The notes beneath the pieces were generated by a model. It had not been told where the DNA came from and searched no databases. It saw only the letters and a program-made list of their open reading frames with translations. 64,000 nt of DNA from Catenaria anguillulae PL171. Taxonomy: Eukaryota; Blastocladiomycota; Blastocladiomycetes; Blastocladiales; Catenariaceae. Positions 43,601 to 55,010 of this stretch are shown piece by piece. Where the stretch lies: positions 62,001 to 126,000 of the forward strand of contig MCFL01000049.1 in the NCBI GenBank assembly GCA_002102555.1. The letters run 5' to 3'. The position numbers and the translations under genes are program-made. Position 1 is the stretch's first letter; each line of letters begins with the position of its first letter.

Positions 43601-44430
43601 TTGAGGTACGCCACACGCAGACTCTTGTGTCCCTATTGCTCGCTCATCCGCCCATGATACTCACATCATATGAACAGGCCATCCTCAATCACGTCAAGAG
43701 GGCCCAAACCAAGTATATGGTGGTGGCCGAGGACGAGCACATCCCCACTGCCCTCTCGCACCTTTCCCACGTCGCATCCAACTTCAAGCCCAACCCGGCG
43801 GGCACAACGGACGACACTTGGGCCCCGAAACGCAATTCGTCCGTGTTTGTTCCTGCGCCCTTCCCCGTCAACTACTGTGCCCTCGCCATCCCGACCGTCC
43901 CGTACACGTCGGCACACGAGAGCATGGCACTCAACCTTGCAGGCAGTCTCGCAACGCACCAGTTCCTACACCGCGAGATCCGCGAAAAGGGCGGCGCGTA
44001 CGGCGGCGGCGCAACGCACAATGCGCGCGAGGGCGCATTCCTCATGTATTCGTACCGCGACCCACGTCAGCTCGAGACCATGCACGACTTTGAGCGTGCG
44101 ATCGAGTGGTTGGCGCAGGGAAAGGTGAGCGACCAGGATTTGCTCGAGGCAAAGCTCGGCATGTTTGGGTCCATGGATGCGCCCGTGGATGTTGGGTCGC
44201 AGGGAAGTACCGAGTTTGCGCATGGAATTACAAAGGAGATGCGGCAGGAGAGGAGGGATGCGTTGTTTAATGTGACCGCACAGGATATTGTGCAAGTAGC
44301 CGAGAAGTATTTGGTGCCGAGGATGCGTGGGGACGGGAGGGCAGAGACGAGTCGGGTCATTTTGGGGAACGCTGAAAAGACCGGCGAGCTGGAAAAGCAA
44401 GGGTGGGAGGTGATGCCGTTGCAGATGTAG
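40652..44430 (+). CDS. CYM1: Mitochondrial presequence protease (Cym1/PreP/PITRM1, M16C)
   Basis: This zinc protease degrades cleaved presequences and other short peptides in the mitochondrial matrix. The N-terminus is an Arg/Ala-rich presequence ([20 protein letters not shown]). The inverted zinc motif HILEH lies in [20 protein letters not shown], and the distal [20 protein letters not shown] stretch is present. Nine introns of family-consistent position: 40798-40892, 41000-41076, 41246-41326, 41388-41462, 41931-41996, 42950-43016, about 43129-43167, 43423-43512 and 43606-43677. The seventh is only 39 nt and its phase does not close, so its borders or a nearby base are wrong. One base also seems missing near 40745. 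The product is about 1,038 residues, as in the family. Confidence 0.95.
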
Positions 44431-44561
44431 TTGAATAGCTTTTCGTAGTTTATGGTAATGAATATCTTTTGTATGCATCGCATCGTGACGCTGAAAGGGT
44501 CCCCGTGAGTGAGTCACTTGAATCGTGACCTCTAATTGTCCCAGAAAACCGAACAACGTAA

Positions 44562-45426
44562 ATGCTAACCGCTGCTAAGCTCAGCGAACGACCGCCAACC
44601 CAGCGCAACGGTACAGATGCATTGCGGCACTCCCGTCGCTTGACAAGGGCGTCCGTGGCTGTGGTTGTCCTTTGCGCCATCCTGTTTCCGACCTCGAAGA
44701 ACGCTCTGCTGAAGCTAGGCCACACCCAAAACCGACACGTCCAGCACGGGCTCTTCGCCGCCCACTCTTTCAACACTATGGCCGCGCCCCTCAATGAAGC
44801 ATCGAGTCCTGCAAACGCGCCCGCGTGCCCACGATGGAGCCCCATGCGCGGAGGTCTCGGATGCGAGACGAGTAAACACTCGAACGGCAAAAAAAGTCTT
44901 GGTTACCATGTTATGTGACCGCTGCGCTTGGATTATGTCCAAGGAAGATCTTATTCAACGTCTACCGCCAAGTTCTTCATGGAACCGTCAAGCGGAAGGT
45001 TAGGACGTCTTCACGGTCGTTTCACCATCCCGTAAAGCGAAATCAGGGCCAGGGATCCGCTGGACAGCCTACACACCGACTTCACTTTCAGTGGAAAAAG
45101 TTTACCAGTACGATGGCCCGGTTATTCGTGAATCGGCCACAGTGATCCCTGCAGCGGCTCCATCCTTTGACGGTGACGGCGAGGCAGCAGATCCGTCCAA
45201 CATTTTCATGGCGCGGTGCAAATCTTCCCACAAGTACAAAGGATTCTTGAGGTTCGACAGCGCGCATCCCTATGCCGCGGACCTTCCAGGCACATCGACC
45301 GCGGGTCTGTTTGTCTCTGACACGCCGCTCAGCTCGATTGCCACGACACCCAACGGCTCCGATCAAGATCTTCCAGCCAAAGTCACTACCACCCACTTGG
45401 CCAAGGGATCGTGCAGCCCGATGTGA
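44562..45426 (+). CDS. Uncertain hypothetical readings
   Basis: Two consecutive readings on plus (44562-44918 and 45091-45426) are coding-like in composition. The first has one hydrophobic segment (ASVAVVVLCAILFP) after a basic N-terminus, as in type II membrane proteins. The second contains GFLRFDSAHPYAADLPG. They are in different frames and no intron joining them was proved. A further reading continues to 45607. No family is recognised and no function can be given. The minus-strand readings here are no better. Confidence 0.2.
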
Positions 45427-45603
45427 AGGAGAGCACCAAGAAGCGATTTCCCACGTCATCGCAATCGTCTACCAGTATAACTTGGCCACGAAGGACAACT
45501 CTTCCGATTCTGCGGCGAGCATTGGCGCTCCACAGCGGAAGCGCGCCAAAACTTCCGCGCCGGTCTGGGAATATTGGGAGAACTGTAGGAGCAAGTACAT
45601 GTC

Positions 45604-45888
45604 TTAGTGTGTGCGGGCATCAGAGCCGTTCTTGTACACTATCCAATATAGTCTCGTGGATGTCGGCCGTCCATCAGTATATACTTCATCAAAGTTTCCC
45701 GATACTTCGATTTGTTGTTTCTCTGACTGGTTTACGTTGAACTTGCCGTCAGCAAATTTTCTACGATACCAGTCCACCGTGTCAATTCCCATGGCCAAGT
45801 GGGATGGGTCGTCGATCACAGCTTCAATCGTCACTCTGTACAAAGCCCGTATCCTTTGACTATACATGGATGCATCCGATGGCAGCAA
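45604..45888 (-). CDS. Hypothetical 94-residue protein
   Basis: An uninterrupted minus-strand reading (MLPSDASMYSQRIRALYRVT to YWIVYKNGSDARTH) has balanced, globular-looking composition: many charged and aromatic residues (DTVDWYRRKFADGKFNVNQ). No family is recognised. It ends 4 bases before the plus-strand readings stop at 45607, so only one of the two may be real. It could be the last exon of a longer gene, but no upstream exon was found before SPEF1 starts at 45944 on the other strand. Confidence 0.3.
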   Translation of the reverse strand: MLPSDASMYSQRIRALYRVTIEAVIDDPSHLAMGIDTVDWYRRKFADGKFNVNQSEKQQIEVSGNFDEVYTDGRPTSTRLYWIVYKNGSDARTH

Positions 45889-45943
45889 GTAACTGCATGC
45901 AAACAGTCAATCGTTACCATCCTCAAGTCAGTGGCCCGTCAAC

Positions 45944-47029
45944 ATGCCGCCACCGCCGCCGCCACCCTCGTCAACTTCGCCACGGACCGCCCACTCTGCC
46001 GCTCCCTCCGCCATGCTTACCCAACCACCCGCACCACTCGCACCCGCAGCACCAGGCGCTGAAGGCTACGCAGGCACTCCACGGTCACCAGGATCCTTGG
46101 GCTTGCTCTCTGAAGAAGAACTTACGGACCTGTTCAAATGGGTCGACGGGTTCCCACTCTCGCGACCCAAACGCAACTTTACGCGCGACTTTTCTGATGC
46201 ATGCCTTGCGGCCGAAATCATTCATCAGCTAAATCCGCGGCTGGTCGAGTTGCATAACTACCCACCGGCAAATTCCACGAGCCAGAAGATTTACAATTGG
46301 AATACGCTGAGCTGTACGTGCTGTTGTGTGTTTGGTTGGAACTAGTGTGTGGGAATCTGAGTTGGAGGGCACCCGTTATATCTTGCAGTCAAGGTCTTGC
46401 GCAAGCTCGGGTGCGCATTGACGGACGACACGATCCAGCAAATTGTCCAATGCAAGCCAGGCATTGTGGAAACGGTCCTATTTGATATTCGGCAAAAGGT
46501 GCTCCTCCAACCTGCTGCCGTTGCTCACTCGCATTGATTCAATCACTCACCGGCATACAACAACTTGCAGTTGCTCCACATGCTCGCAACCAACCCGCCG
46601 CCTGCCACAAAGCAACCACGTGCAGCCGCCGGTGCTGGCACAGCCATGTCGCACACCAACTCGCTGCACGACTCGGTTTTGTACCCGCAACCGTCCAACG
46701 CCAGTGGTCCGCCGCCCATGCTCAAGCGCGGCAGCAAAGGATCGAATTCACACATGAGCCTGCCGTTTGCCCCTGCGCCGACCAACTTGGCCGCCGCTGC
46801 TGTTGCTGCCGCAGGGCCGGGATCATCTTCAGTGGTGGTGGATCCGTTTGCTTCCGGATCAGGGTACCAGCAGATGCAACAACAACAGCAACAGCAGGCA
46901 GGTGATCAGGAAAAGGATCAGTTGATTGCGACGCTCAAGGAGACTGTGGGGATACTGCAGGAAAAGATTCACAAGCTGGAACTGCTGCTTGTGCTCAAGG
47001 ATCGCAAGATCCAGGAACTGTCCCAATAA
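45944..47029 (+). CDS. SPEF1: SPEF1/CLAMP-like calponin-homology protein of flagella and microtubules
   Basis: SPEF1 bundles microtubules and sits on the central apparatus of motile flagella. After a Pro-rich N-terminus the CH domain reads LTDLFKWVDGFPLSRPKRN, FSDACLAAEIIHQLNP, VELHNYPPANSTSQKIYNWN, KVLRKLGCALTD and QCKPGIVETVLFDIRQK. Introns at 46314-46388 (75 nt) and 46499-46570 (72 nt) join these pieces in frame. A low-complexity middle part follows and then the C-terminal coiled coil typical of the family (VGILQEKIHKLELLLVLKDR). The total is 312 residues, with a summed exon length divisible by three. Presence of this gene argues for an organism that builds flagella. Confidence 0.92.
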
Positions 47030-47108
47030 ATAAATGATGACGTGCATACATGAACATGTTGTGTATCTTCCGCACTGGCTCACAACGATCCAGGCACCGA
47101 CCAGACTT

Positions 47109-48218
47109 TTAGAGACCATACGGCCGGCTGACGCCCTCGCCGGCCTTTTGCGTCCAACTCGCAAAACATCCTAGCACTTTACATCCCGTGACATACTCTT
47201 CCAAGTTGTCCAACGCACGCTTCAAGCTCGCCTCGTTCAAGCTCGCATCCACCGTCAAGTAAAACACGAGTTCCCAAGGGTACTGTGCGCCGCCCTGCGG
47301 CCTGCTCTCGATCTTGCCCACGTTCAAGTCACGCAAAGCAAAACAGGAGAGGGCTTTGAACAGCGTCCCCGGCGAGTTTTTCAGGGTGATGGCCAAAACG
47401 GTCTTTGGGGCGAGATGGCGCGGCGGGACGGGCAGTGGGACGGGCGACACTTCGTAGTAGCGAGTGGTGATGTTGGAGGGATGTAGGGGCGTGGCCACGA
47501 GTAGGGCAAGGTTGTGGATGCGGGCGGCCGACAAGGACGCCAGGGCAGCCACAGTGCGTGACGGGTGGGTGGCTGCGGCGTGTGCGGCGGCGGCCGTGTC
47601 GGTGGATTGGACCAGCGAAATGTGTGGGTGCAAGGCGAGCAGCGTGCGGAGGTACGAGCGGCATTGGTCGAGGACGGCCGGATGCGACCGGATTTCAGTG
47701 AGTTGCTGTTGATCGTGACTGATGAGCCATGGTGAATTCCGGAATGGCGGGCAAAGTGAAGGAGATGTATGACATACGCTAAGCTCAACGCCCTCGTGGC
47801 CAATCAAGCAATGGCGCTCCTTGACCACATACTCTGCGGTAATGTGGACAGCGCGCTGGCGCAGGAGATGGTTGATTTCGGGAAAGGAGCCCGAGTGTGT
47901 GTTTTCGACGGGGACGAAGCCACGGTCGGCTTGGCCCGATTCAAGGGCATCAAAGAGCTCGTCAAAGTGGGCGTAAGGGACGGCCAATACAGAGCCCCTT
48001 GGTGTTGGTGGGTGAGGAGACGAGGGCGACGTGGGCGTGGTCGAGGTCAAGACTGGGGACGCGTTTATTGACGAGATGGGTGAGATGGGCGACACCGGGT
48101 CCAGATTGCGGTGGTGAGCGTAAAAGTCGCAGAGGGCCGACTCCGAGTAGGCGCCATGAATGCCTTGGAAGGCAACGCGCAGAGGAGCCGCCGTCGGAGA
48201 AGGGGCGTTTGGGTCCAT
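47109..48218 (-). CDS. PHA2: Prephenate dehydratase with ACT domain
   Basis: It converts prephenate to phenylpyruvate in phenylalanine synthesis. The catalytic part shows VAFQGIHGAYSESAL, the DRGFVPVENTHSGS stretch and a TRY triplet (in ITTRYYEVSP) in place of the usual TRF. The ACT regulatory domain shows LKNSPGTLFKALSCFALRDL and the ESRP motif (LNVGKIESRPQGG), which binds Phe. One 72-nt intron, 47706-47777 (GTATGT...CAACAG), does not disturb the frame but must be removed to join GVELS to QLTEIRSHP. The product is 345 residues. The start at 48218 (MDPNAPSPTAAP) is preferred over an upstream in-frame ATG at 48344 because the family begins close to VAFQG. The gene is divergent from SPT3. Confidence 0.94.
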   Translation of the reverse strand: MDPNAPSPTAAPLRVAFQGIHGAYSESALCDFYAHHRNLDPVSPISPISSINASPVLTSTTPTSPSSPHPPTPRGSVLAVPYAHFDELFDALESGQADRGFVPVENTHSGSFPEINHLLRQRAVHITAEYVVKERHCLIGHEGVELSVCHTSPSLCPPFRNSPWLISHDQQQLTEIRSHPAVLDQCRSYLRTLLALHPHISLVQSTDTAAAAHAAATHPSRTVAALASLSAARIHNLALLVATPLHPSNITTRYYEVSPVPLPVPPRHLAPKTVLAITLKNSPGTLFKALSCFALRDLNVGKIESRPQGGAQYPWELVFYLTVDASLNEASLKRALDNLEEYVTGCKVLGCFASWTQKAGEGVSRPYGL

Positions 48219-48661
48219 TGTGTGTGTGATCTTGGCTCCAGAGTCAACTAATGGAGGCGGTGCAAGTTGAAGTTGGATGTCAAGCGAGCGAGGGTCGGTG
48301 GCAGTGGGGATGATCATCAATCGCAAGCATTCGTTAACGTGCAATTGCGAACATCATTGACGTCCATTTCACATGTGTTTGTTAATTCATACATCACCAC
48401 TGGTCTGATCCAGGGACCAGGATCCACGGCATTGGGGGGGGGGGCGACATCGACAGAGGCACGGTGGATCGGGGTCCCGTTAATATTGAAAAGTTCAGTC
48501 CAATGGACACAAAATCAGATACACCTATACATTCATCCAACACAATGCAATCTACCAACCACACAACTCTATGAAATCCTACATCCCATTACCTATTTGC
48601 GAATTCCGCCACTGTTCTCCACCGTCCCCATCGCCCGTCCTGCCTCCCGTCTCGCCACATC
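48219..48661. promoter_or_regulatory. Divergent promoter region of PHA2 and SPT3
   Basis: The 443 bases between start codons include 11 consecutive G at 48434-48444, a rare feature here. No gene was seen. Confidence 0.45.
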
Positions 48662-51052
48662 ATGAACTCGTCCTCGACCACCACCGACCCACCACTCGCC
48701 TCTGCGCGCCCGCCTCCCAAACCGCTCGCCTACCAATCCGAAATCCAACAAATGATGTACGTCTTTGGCGAAGTCCCCGAGGCCATCCCGCAAGTCACGT
48801 CGCTTGTCGAGCAAATTGTCCAGCGCCACACCATTGAAATGATGTCCAATGCCGCCGCTATTGCCAAGCGCCGTGGCGGAAAGACCATCTCGGTCGACGA
48901 CGTTGTTTTTCTGGTCCGCTACGACCGGTCGCGCGTCAACCGCCTCAAGGACTACCTCGGGTGGAAGGACGTGCGCAAAAAGGCAAACACGGATGATAAA
49001 GACGACATGGATCCGCTCGAGGACGATGCACCCGATACAACCATGGCCACAAAGAAGCGCGTCAAGTTTATGTGGGAATATGTCAAGGAGTTTACAGATC
49101 ATTTGGAGGATGAAGTCAATGAGGACGACGAGGAGAACTTGGAAGCGTTTCGGGACATGATGATTCGCCTCAAGGTACATGACATTTCCGCGTGAAACTG
49201 TGGCTAAACACTGTGACGCTCATACTCGGTGCATGTCTTGGATGACGACTACTAGGCTGATGACGAAGCAACTCGCAAAATGACCCGCGCCGAATACATG
49301 TTCTACTCGGACTGCAAAACCGCTTCGTTTACGCACCGTAAGGGCAAGCGCTTCCGGGATTGGGCCATGACGGACCAGCTCGGCGGGGGAAAGCCCGCCG
49401 ACGACGTGATTGACGTTGTTGGGTTTCTGTGTTATGAAATGGTGCGCCAAGTCACGGAAATGGCGCTCCAAGTCCGAGATCAGGCGACCGAGCGTACCCG
49501 ATCCGTTCAAGAGGCACTCGAGCGTGCACTCAATAAGGGATTTCATCCGCCTGAAAAGTCGATCCCCGAGGAGGTGAATGCCGGCGCGCTGCCCAACGGA
49601 ACTTTATCCTCGTCCAAAGGCAGTGGCGGCAGCACGAAAAGGGCAACGGCATCCGGTGACAAAGATGCGGCCGACTCGACAACATCATTACGCGTTGTGC
49701 CACCACATCGCTCGTCCGCCATATCCCCATTCGATCCACACCCGTATGCAACCAACGCACCGTTCGTCAACGGTTTCGCCCGTGGACTCTCCACCTCCTC
49801 GGCAAACTCCGCATCCGTTTCGGCCACACACCCACCACCCGAAATGCACTCGCCCGCCCTATCGCATTCGCGCCTGGGCTCCATCACAGAAGCCGACCAT
49901 ACGAGCGGCGCCGGTGAACCCATGGACGTGGACCCAACTGCTGCTCAGAAACCCTCGGACCGAGCAGACCGTGCATCCACGCCCGCCGCACCACCTCCGC
50001 CATCTGCGTCCTCAGTCAAGGCCGAGCCCGCGACAACGCCCCAGGCAGATGGAAAGCCGCTCAAGGGCAAAGCCAAGAAAAAGGCCGAGGCGGCCGCTGC
50101 CGCTGCCGCCAAAGCTGCCGCGCAGGAGAAGGAAAAGGCGGCCGCAGAGGAAGCGACAAAGTCATCGACTTCCGCTCGTGGGACCAAGAGCACGCGAGGC
50201 CGCAAGTCCAAGGCAACCCTTGTGCGCGAAGCAAAGGAAGCAGCTGCTGCCGCTGCCGCGGCATCTGCAGCCGCAAAAGATAAGGGCAAGGACAAGGATG
50301 ACCGCGAATCGAGTGCCGCCCCAGTTGGTGCAGATCCGCCAAGCGACTCGCCCGCGCACACGCCCGTCATGTCCAACTCTGCCTCTGCACGCGCCGCTGC
50401 AACGGGCGGCGCTACATCGGGCACGCCCGAGCTCGTCGACGCCCTGCGCTTGCACTCGCGCCCGCCATCGGAACCGCCCACGCCGTTCCGCCGCCCCGCA
50501 ACGCCCGCCGCCCCGCTGCCAACCACATCTGCACTCGACCATAATGCGCCAAGCATTGCAAGCACACCCGTGCGTGCGCTTTTGCCGCTGTACTCGAACC
50601 ACCAGTGGCGCGGCGTTGGCGGCGGTGGCGGCGGCGACCCATACTTTGGTTCGCGCGCGGGCGTCGGCATCGGCATTGAAACGCCGCTGTCACACTTGTC
50701 TGTGCCGCTCGTGCTCACCACCAACGTGCCCATGTACTCGCTGTTTACCGAGCAGTGGCGCGAGTCGCTGCCACAGCCTTCGCCCGTGTCGCCAACGGAT
50801 GCGGGCGGCACCATGGATGTGGACGAGAGGGCAACGGGCAGAGCTGGCGATCTTGGAGGTGCAAGCGGTGAAGGCAGTGTACTAGCAGCACAGGGGACCG
50901 TGGATGAGGGCCCTGTGGCGCCGCCGCCGCCCAGGAGGGAGCCGTTGCAGGCCGCGCACATTGAGGAGGCATATCGGCGGTTGATGACGGCAAAGTGCCA
51001 TACGCGCATGGGCAGGGGAAGTACGAGAAATGCGAAGCCCAGGAGGTTGTGA
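48662..51052 (+). CDS. SPT3: SAGA subunit SPT3 with a large disordered insertion
   Basis: Spt3 is the paired histone-fold subunit of the SAGA coactivator that contacts TBP. The first histone fold is clear (YQSEIQQMMYVFGEVPEAIP, KTISVDDVVFLVRYDRSRVN, LGWKDVRKK). After an 81-nt intron (49175-49255) comes the second half (ADDEATRKMTRAEYMFYSDC, FTHRKGKRFRDW, DVIDVVGFLCYEMVRQVTEM). The family C-terminal helix (IEEAYRRLM) appears only at 50960. Between lie about 450 residues rich in Ala, Ser, Pro and Lys (for example KGKAKKKAEAAAAAAAKAAA). The product is 769 residues, about twice the yeast protein (337). The insertion is in frame throughout and without stops, so it is genuine coding sequence. Its role is unknown. 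Confidence 0.93.
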
Positions 51053-51514
51053 ATGCGCTTCGTTTGTGTATATTTTTATCCGTTGTGCGGTTGACAATTT
51101 GATGATTGAAGCTGGTGTCGTGCAGCCATGCACGCTTGTATTCCTTCAAGTGTCGAACATGCGGCCGCTGCGTTTTGCACAAGGCACTAAATGTATAATC
51201 CAGGTAGATTCGTGCACCGATAACGGTGACAGAAATGAAAGGCAACACGAGGACAAAACGGAAATCAGAAAAATGAAAAATGTCACAACTCAAACACAAA
51301 CCTCTCCAACAAACAGACTGGGGCAACAAGGAACAAGGACGCAAGGGGGGACAATAGCGCAAGACAGATGGTTCAAGAAGCAACACGGATCAATCGGGCA
51401 TCAAAAACGGAAGCGAAAGAAATGGACGCTCAATAGAAGAACGATAAAAAAAAAGAGCCGTTGTGAGTGCGGCATGGGAAAAAGGGACATGACAATTGGG
51501 TGGCTTCGACTATG

Positions 51515-51679
51515 TCCACACAGTGTAAGCAACAAAGGAAAGAGAGAAAGGAGATGGTGGCACGTTGAGGTTGGAGGACAGCAACGACTCACCCTGGGAT
51601 GAAGGCTAGTAATACAGCACATCGGAACCAAAAGGCAGAAGGCAAGAAGGATCAAAAACCAGTTGAGAGGGGTGGCCAT
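51515..51679 (-). CDS. Possible small secreted or membrane peptide gene, first exon
   Basis: The minus-strand ATG at 51679, in a good start context, gives MATPLNWFLILLAFCLLVPM, a signal-peptide-like hydrophobic helix. A canonical donor GTGAGT follows after SLHPR (about 51594). An acceptor ACATAG about 83 bases further on would give a short second exon. No family is recognised, and the low-complexity surroundings make this tentative. Confidence 0.25.
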
Positions 51680-51789
51680 GGCAAACGCATACGCATCCCG
51701 CCATGGGAAACTGTGGCCCTATGTGACACGATGTACGACGTAGTGGTCTACGGTGCCCGCAAATGTAAGCCAATGCACCTCAGTAGAAG

Positions 51790-54700
51790 TCAGGAAATCA
51801 CCGAGTTCGTACCAAAGATGACTTCATTCAAGGTCGCAAACAGATCAAATCGCCGGTTGAGTTCCCAGTCCGGAATGATGGATACGTAGCGGTCGCCCGG
51901 GTTGGCTGCGCGCAGGATCCGTCGCTTGAAGTATCGAATCACGTTTGGTCCATTCAGAGCACCTGGAAGACAAAGAAATAATCGTCAGTTAGACAGTGAT
52001 GAAGGAATTGTCACAGGAAGGATGGGAAATGTACCATGACTCTTCTCATTGTAGTCTGGATACAGCTGGATAAAGTTGTCCAATCCTCCTGGTGCGTTGA
52101 CCCTTGCCTTGAAGACCGAATAGTTTTTCCAAAACACCAGAATGCCCGTAACCATGTTGTTCTTGTCCTTTGCGTTACACACGCGCTCAAAGAACTCGAG
52201 TTCCACCTGCAGCCTCGGCTTTAATACACCTGTTGGCCCGCCGCCCGCCCCACCTGTTGGACTGCCTGCACCGCCTTCGCCAGGGCCAGGCAGCATGGCT
52301 GCCGATGCGTACGCGTCATTGTCCTTTGGCGACACGTCCACGGTTTCCATGCCGATGGTCTGCTGACCGAAGCGGTCGCCGCCCAAAACATTGAGATGGC
52401 CCGAGTTGGTTCCAACGTTGTTGTTGCCGGTACCGCCGCTCGAAGGCTTGGCTTTCGGCTTGGCGAGCATGACCATTTCGTCAAACTTGTTCATGTCGAG
52501 GAACAAGATGAGAGTTTGGCAAAACGGAATCTGTTTGCAGCAACCATGCAAGTGTGTGAGCGACAATCCGACTCTGATTGACTTGAGAGCAGGAAAAGCA
52601 CGAACCAGAGCCTGTAGTTTTGTTCGAGAAAAGCCCTTTGGGACGTCCAAAATGCAGATATTGTTGGCTAATACCTTGTCCTTGACGTGGTACGACGTTG
52701 ACTTGCACAGCTCGGTAAACAATAGCTCAGTCAAACTGATGGGCATTTGCTCCAAGTCGGCAACAGTTGGCTCGTAATCGTCGGCCAGGATACGCTCGGC
52801 GTGCTCGAGACAGCTATTAAGAAGAGACAAACAAGAAGAACCTAAGTGGCAATCCGCAAGAAAAATACGGAAAGAGAGAACACGAGACGCACTATTGATC
52901 CACAGTCAGTGAAGAGCTCAGCAATGAAGTAATTTGATGCGGGTCGTCCAAAATGTCTTTGACACCCAAGATGCGGCTGAAGCGGCGCTCTTGCCACTTG
53001 TCAGCGTGTGTTGTTTGAAACTTGCGAAGCGAGGTGCGAACAAGCTCATTTTTCCACAGCAGCTTGATGACCTCGATGTGCCGGTCCTTGACGGACAGCT
53101 TCCACAAGGCTTTGCCACGAAGGTTGATGAGCTCTTGTTCGTATTCCTTGACAACGCGCTCAAACTAAAATGGGAACGCAAGTCAAGTCAGCGAGAATTG
53201 GAGAGCTTCCACCTTTCAAAAAAAAACAGTGTCCGATCGCACCTCCGGCAAATGCGCCGACACGTCATTCGCCTTGTCAAGCTGAAATCGGTAAATGCCG
53301 CTGAGTAAACTTACAACGGATTGAAGTGTGTTGAGAATGATGATGGACTTGAAACCCTTTGCCCACGCGTCTTGAATGTGCTTAGCCTTCATTTCCTGAA
53401 AGTCTTGCACTCGGGACTTGATATGTTGACTGCAGCACAAAGAATGGTCAGCACGGGGCACAGGCGTGAAAGAAGGTCAAAATGGAACAAAACGTACATG
53501 AGCTTCTGCTTGTCAGTATCGTCACCAAGGAACACAATGTAATACTCCAACCCACGCCCCCATAGGTACAAGTGCTTGAGTAGCCGCAGCGCTCGCGCAC
53601 GCTTTTGGCCAAACTCGTTCATCATGAGCAAGGCAATCCACAGGAAGCGGGTGAGGCGCACAAGCAAACCGAAAATGACGGCCGTGACGATGAGAATAGG
53701 CTCAAAGTTGATGGTTTTCCCGGGCTCGGTCGAGAAGTTTTGGACATTTTGCAGAATGCAAATGACTGCGGACGGCAAGTCGCCAAACACAATGTCCCAA
53801 AACACGACTGCAATCGGCAAGCACAGGTCAGCTCATTGAAGCCCGCAACTGAAGAAAGTAAAACAGAGGGCGGCGTACTTTTGGGATGATTGACGAGCTT
53901 GAGCGACGGAATGATTTTTCGGCGGTGCGAAGAACTGAAAAGCATGGGAATCAGGACGGGCGAGTGCGCGAGATATGCGTATCCCCATTTGAGCAATGAC
54001 ATCTCCAACGCTCCGTCAAACCGGTTGAGAATCAAGAGCACCAAGAATATCAACGCCCTTGCCGCGTCCTTGAGCATACCCGCCAGCAGAATATGGTTGA
54101 ACGTTTGGATGTTTGTCCACACGCCAGCGTCAAGAATCTCTTTGGGCTGCACCCCATTCAACGAAGCGATACTGAGGTAAATCCTCACGTTGAGGCCCAA
54201 GTTGAGCACGGCAAATCCGCCGAAAATCGACGAGGTAATCAAGTCCCACCAAGACGTTTCGCCCAAGTGCTTTGTACTGACGGGCCGTTTTTCAAGCTCG
54301 GCTCGTCGCTCTTCAATGTACCGCTGCAACTTGGCCAATGACGACTCCTTTTCGTCCTCTTCCTCGAGCAGGTTGGGTAGTCCGGCCATCATCTCGGGGC
54401 TGCCCGCGGCGGCGCGCCGCTGGGGGTTCATGTTCATGATCATGGCATCCTCCTTGTCGTCTTGTGGTGGCGGTGCACCGCCGTTTGATTTTTGTGAAGC
54501 GCTAGCTGCTGAAGCGGATGACCCATTGGCTGCGGGATTTCCCACACTTGCCCCTCCTGACGAGGGAGGGGGGACTGTGGCTGAGGCTGCACCCGCGGCA
54601 GAAAGTGAAGATTTTGAGACAGCTGCTGAGAGGAGCAGGTCGCTTCCTGGCGAGGCGCCACCGGTACTCGAAAGGGATAGTGGTTTCATGCCGTCCGGTG

Positions 54701-55010
54701 CAGATAGGAGGGGTGTGGTGAAAGTGGCAAACTCTGGTAAGCCCGGCGTGACTGGTCGGGTATTGGCAGCTGTGGATCCAGTGACAGTGTCGGGTGAATC
54801 TGGCCGGAGATTGGGCGCTTCTCGTCCGGCTCCCAAGCCATGGCCGCCTTTGGAGGTGAGCTCGAGCTCGGATCGTGTTGTGCCGTTGAGATCGGGACTT
54901 GATGATGGTGCCCGGACGAGAGGAGTGGGTTGGCTGGGGTTGCTTCGAGCATCGGAATCGCCCGGGTTGCCAACTTGCGGTGGTCCCGAATCCATGTGAG
55001 GATTGCTCAT
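51790..55010 (-). CDS. Novel multi-pass membrane protein, six exons, unknown function
   Basis: The exons 53879-55010, 53498-53807, 53243-53429, 52893-53164, 52035-52813 and 51790-51962 join through introns of 68-79 nt, and the total of 2,853 nt is divisible by three (950 residues). The N-terminal 270 residues are Ser/Pro/Ala-rich and disordered. Then about five hydrophobic segments follow (SSIFGGFAVLNLGLNV, ALIFLVLLILNRF, DLPSAVICILQNV, ILIVTAVIFGLLVRL, RFLWIALLMM) and a long cytosolic part with helical (VKEYEQELINLRGKALWKL) and Gly-rich stretches. The segment GLEYYIVFLGDDTDKQKLM is distinctive. The last exon ends in DWELNRRFDLFATLNEVIFG. No family is recognised; a fungal or chytrid-specific membrane protein is possible. 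An ATG at 55064 is an alternative start. Confidence 0.78.

Noticed and set aside
49578-50885. 435-codon plus frame and 354-codon minus frame inside SPT3
   Set aside because: Both are shadows of the low-complexity SPT3 insertion; the SPT3 frame itself is continuous and ends in a conserved helix.
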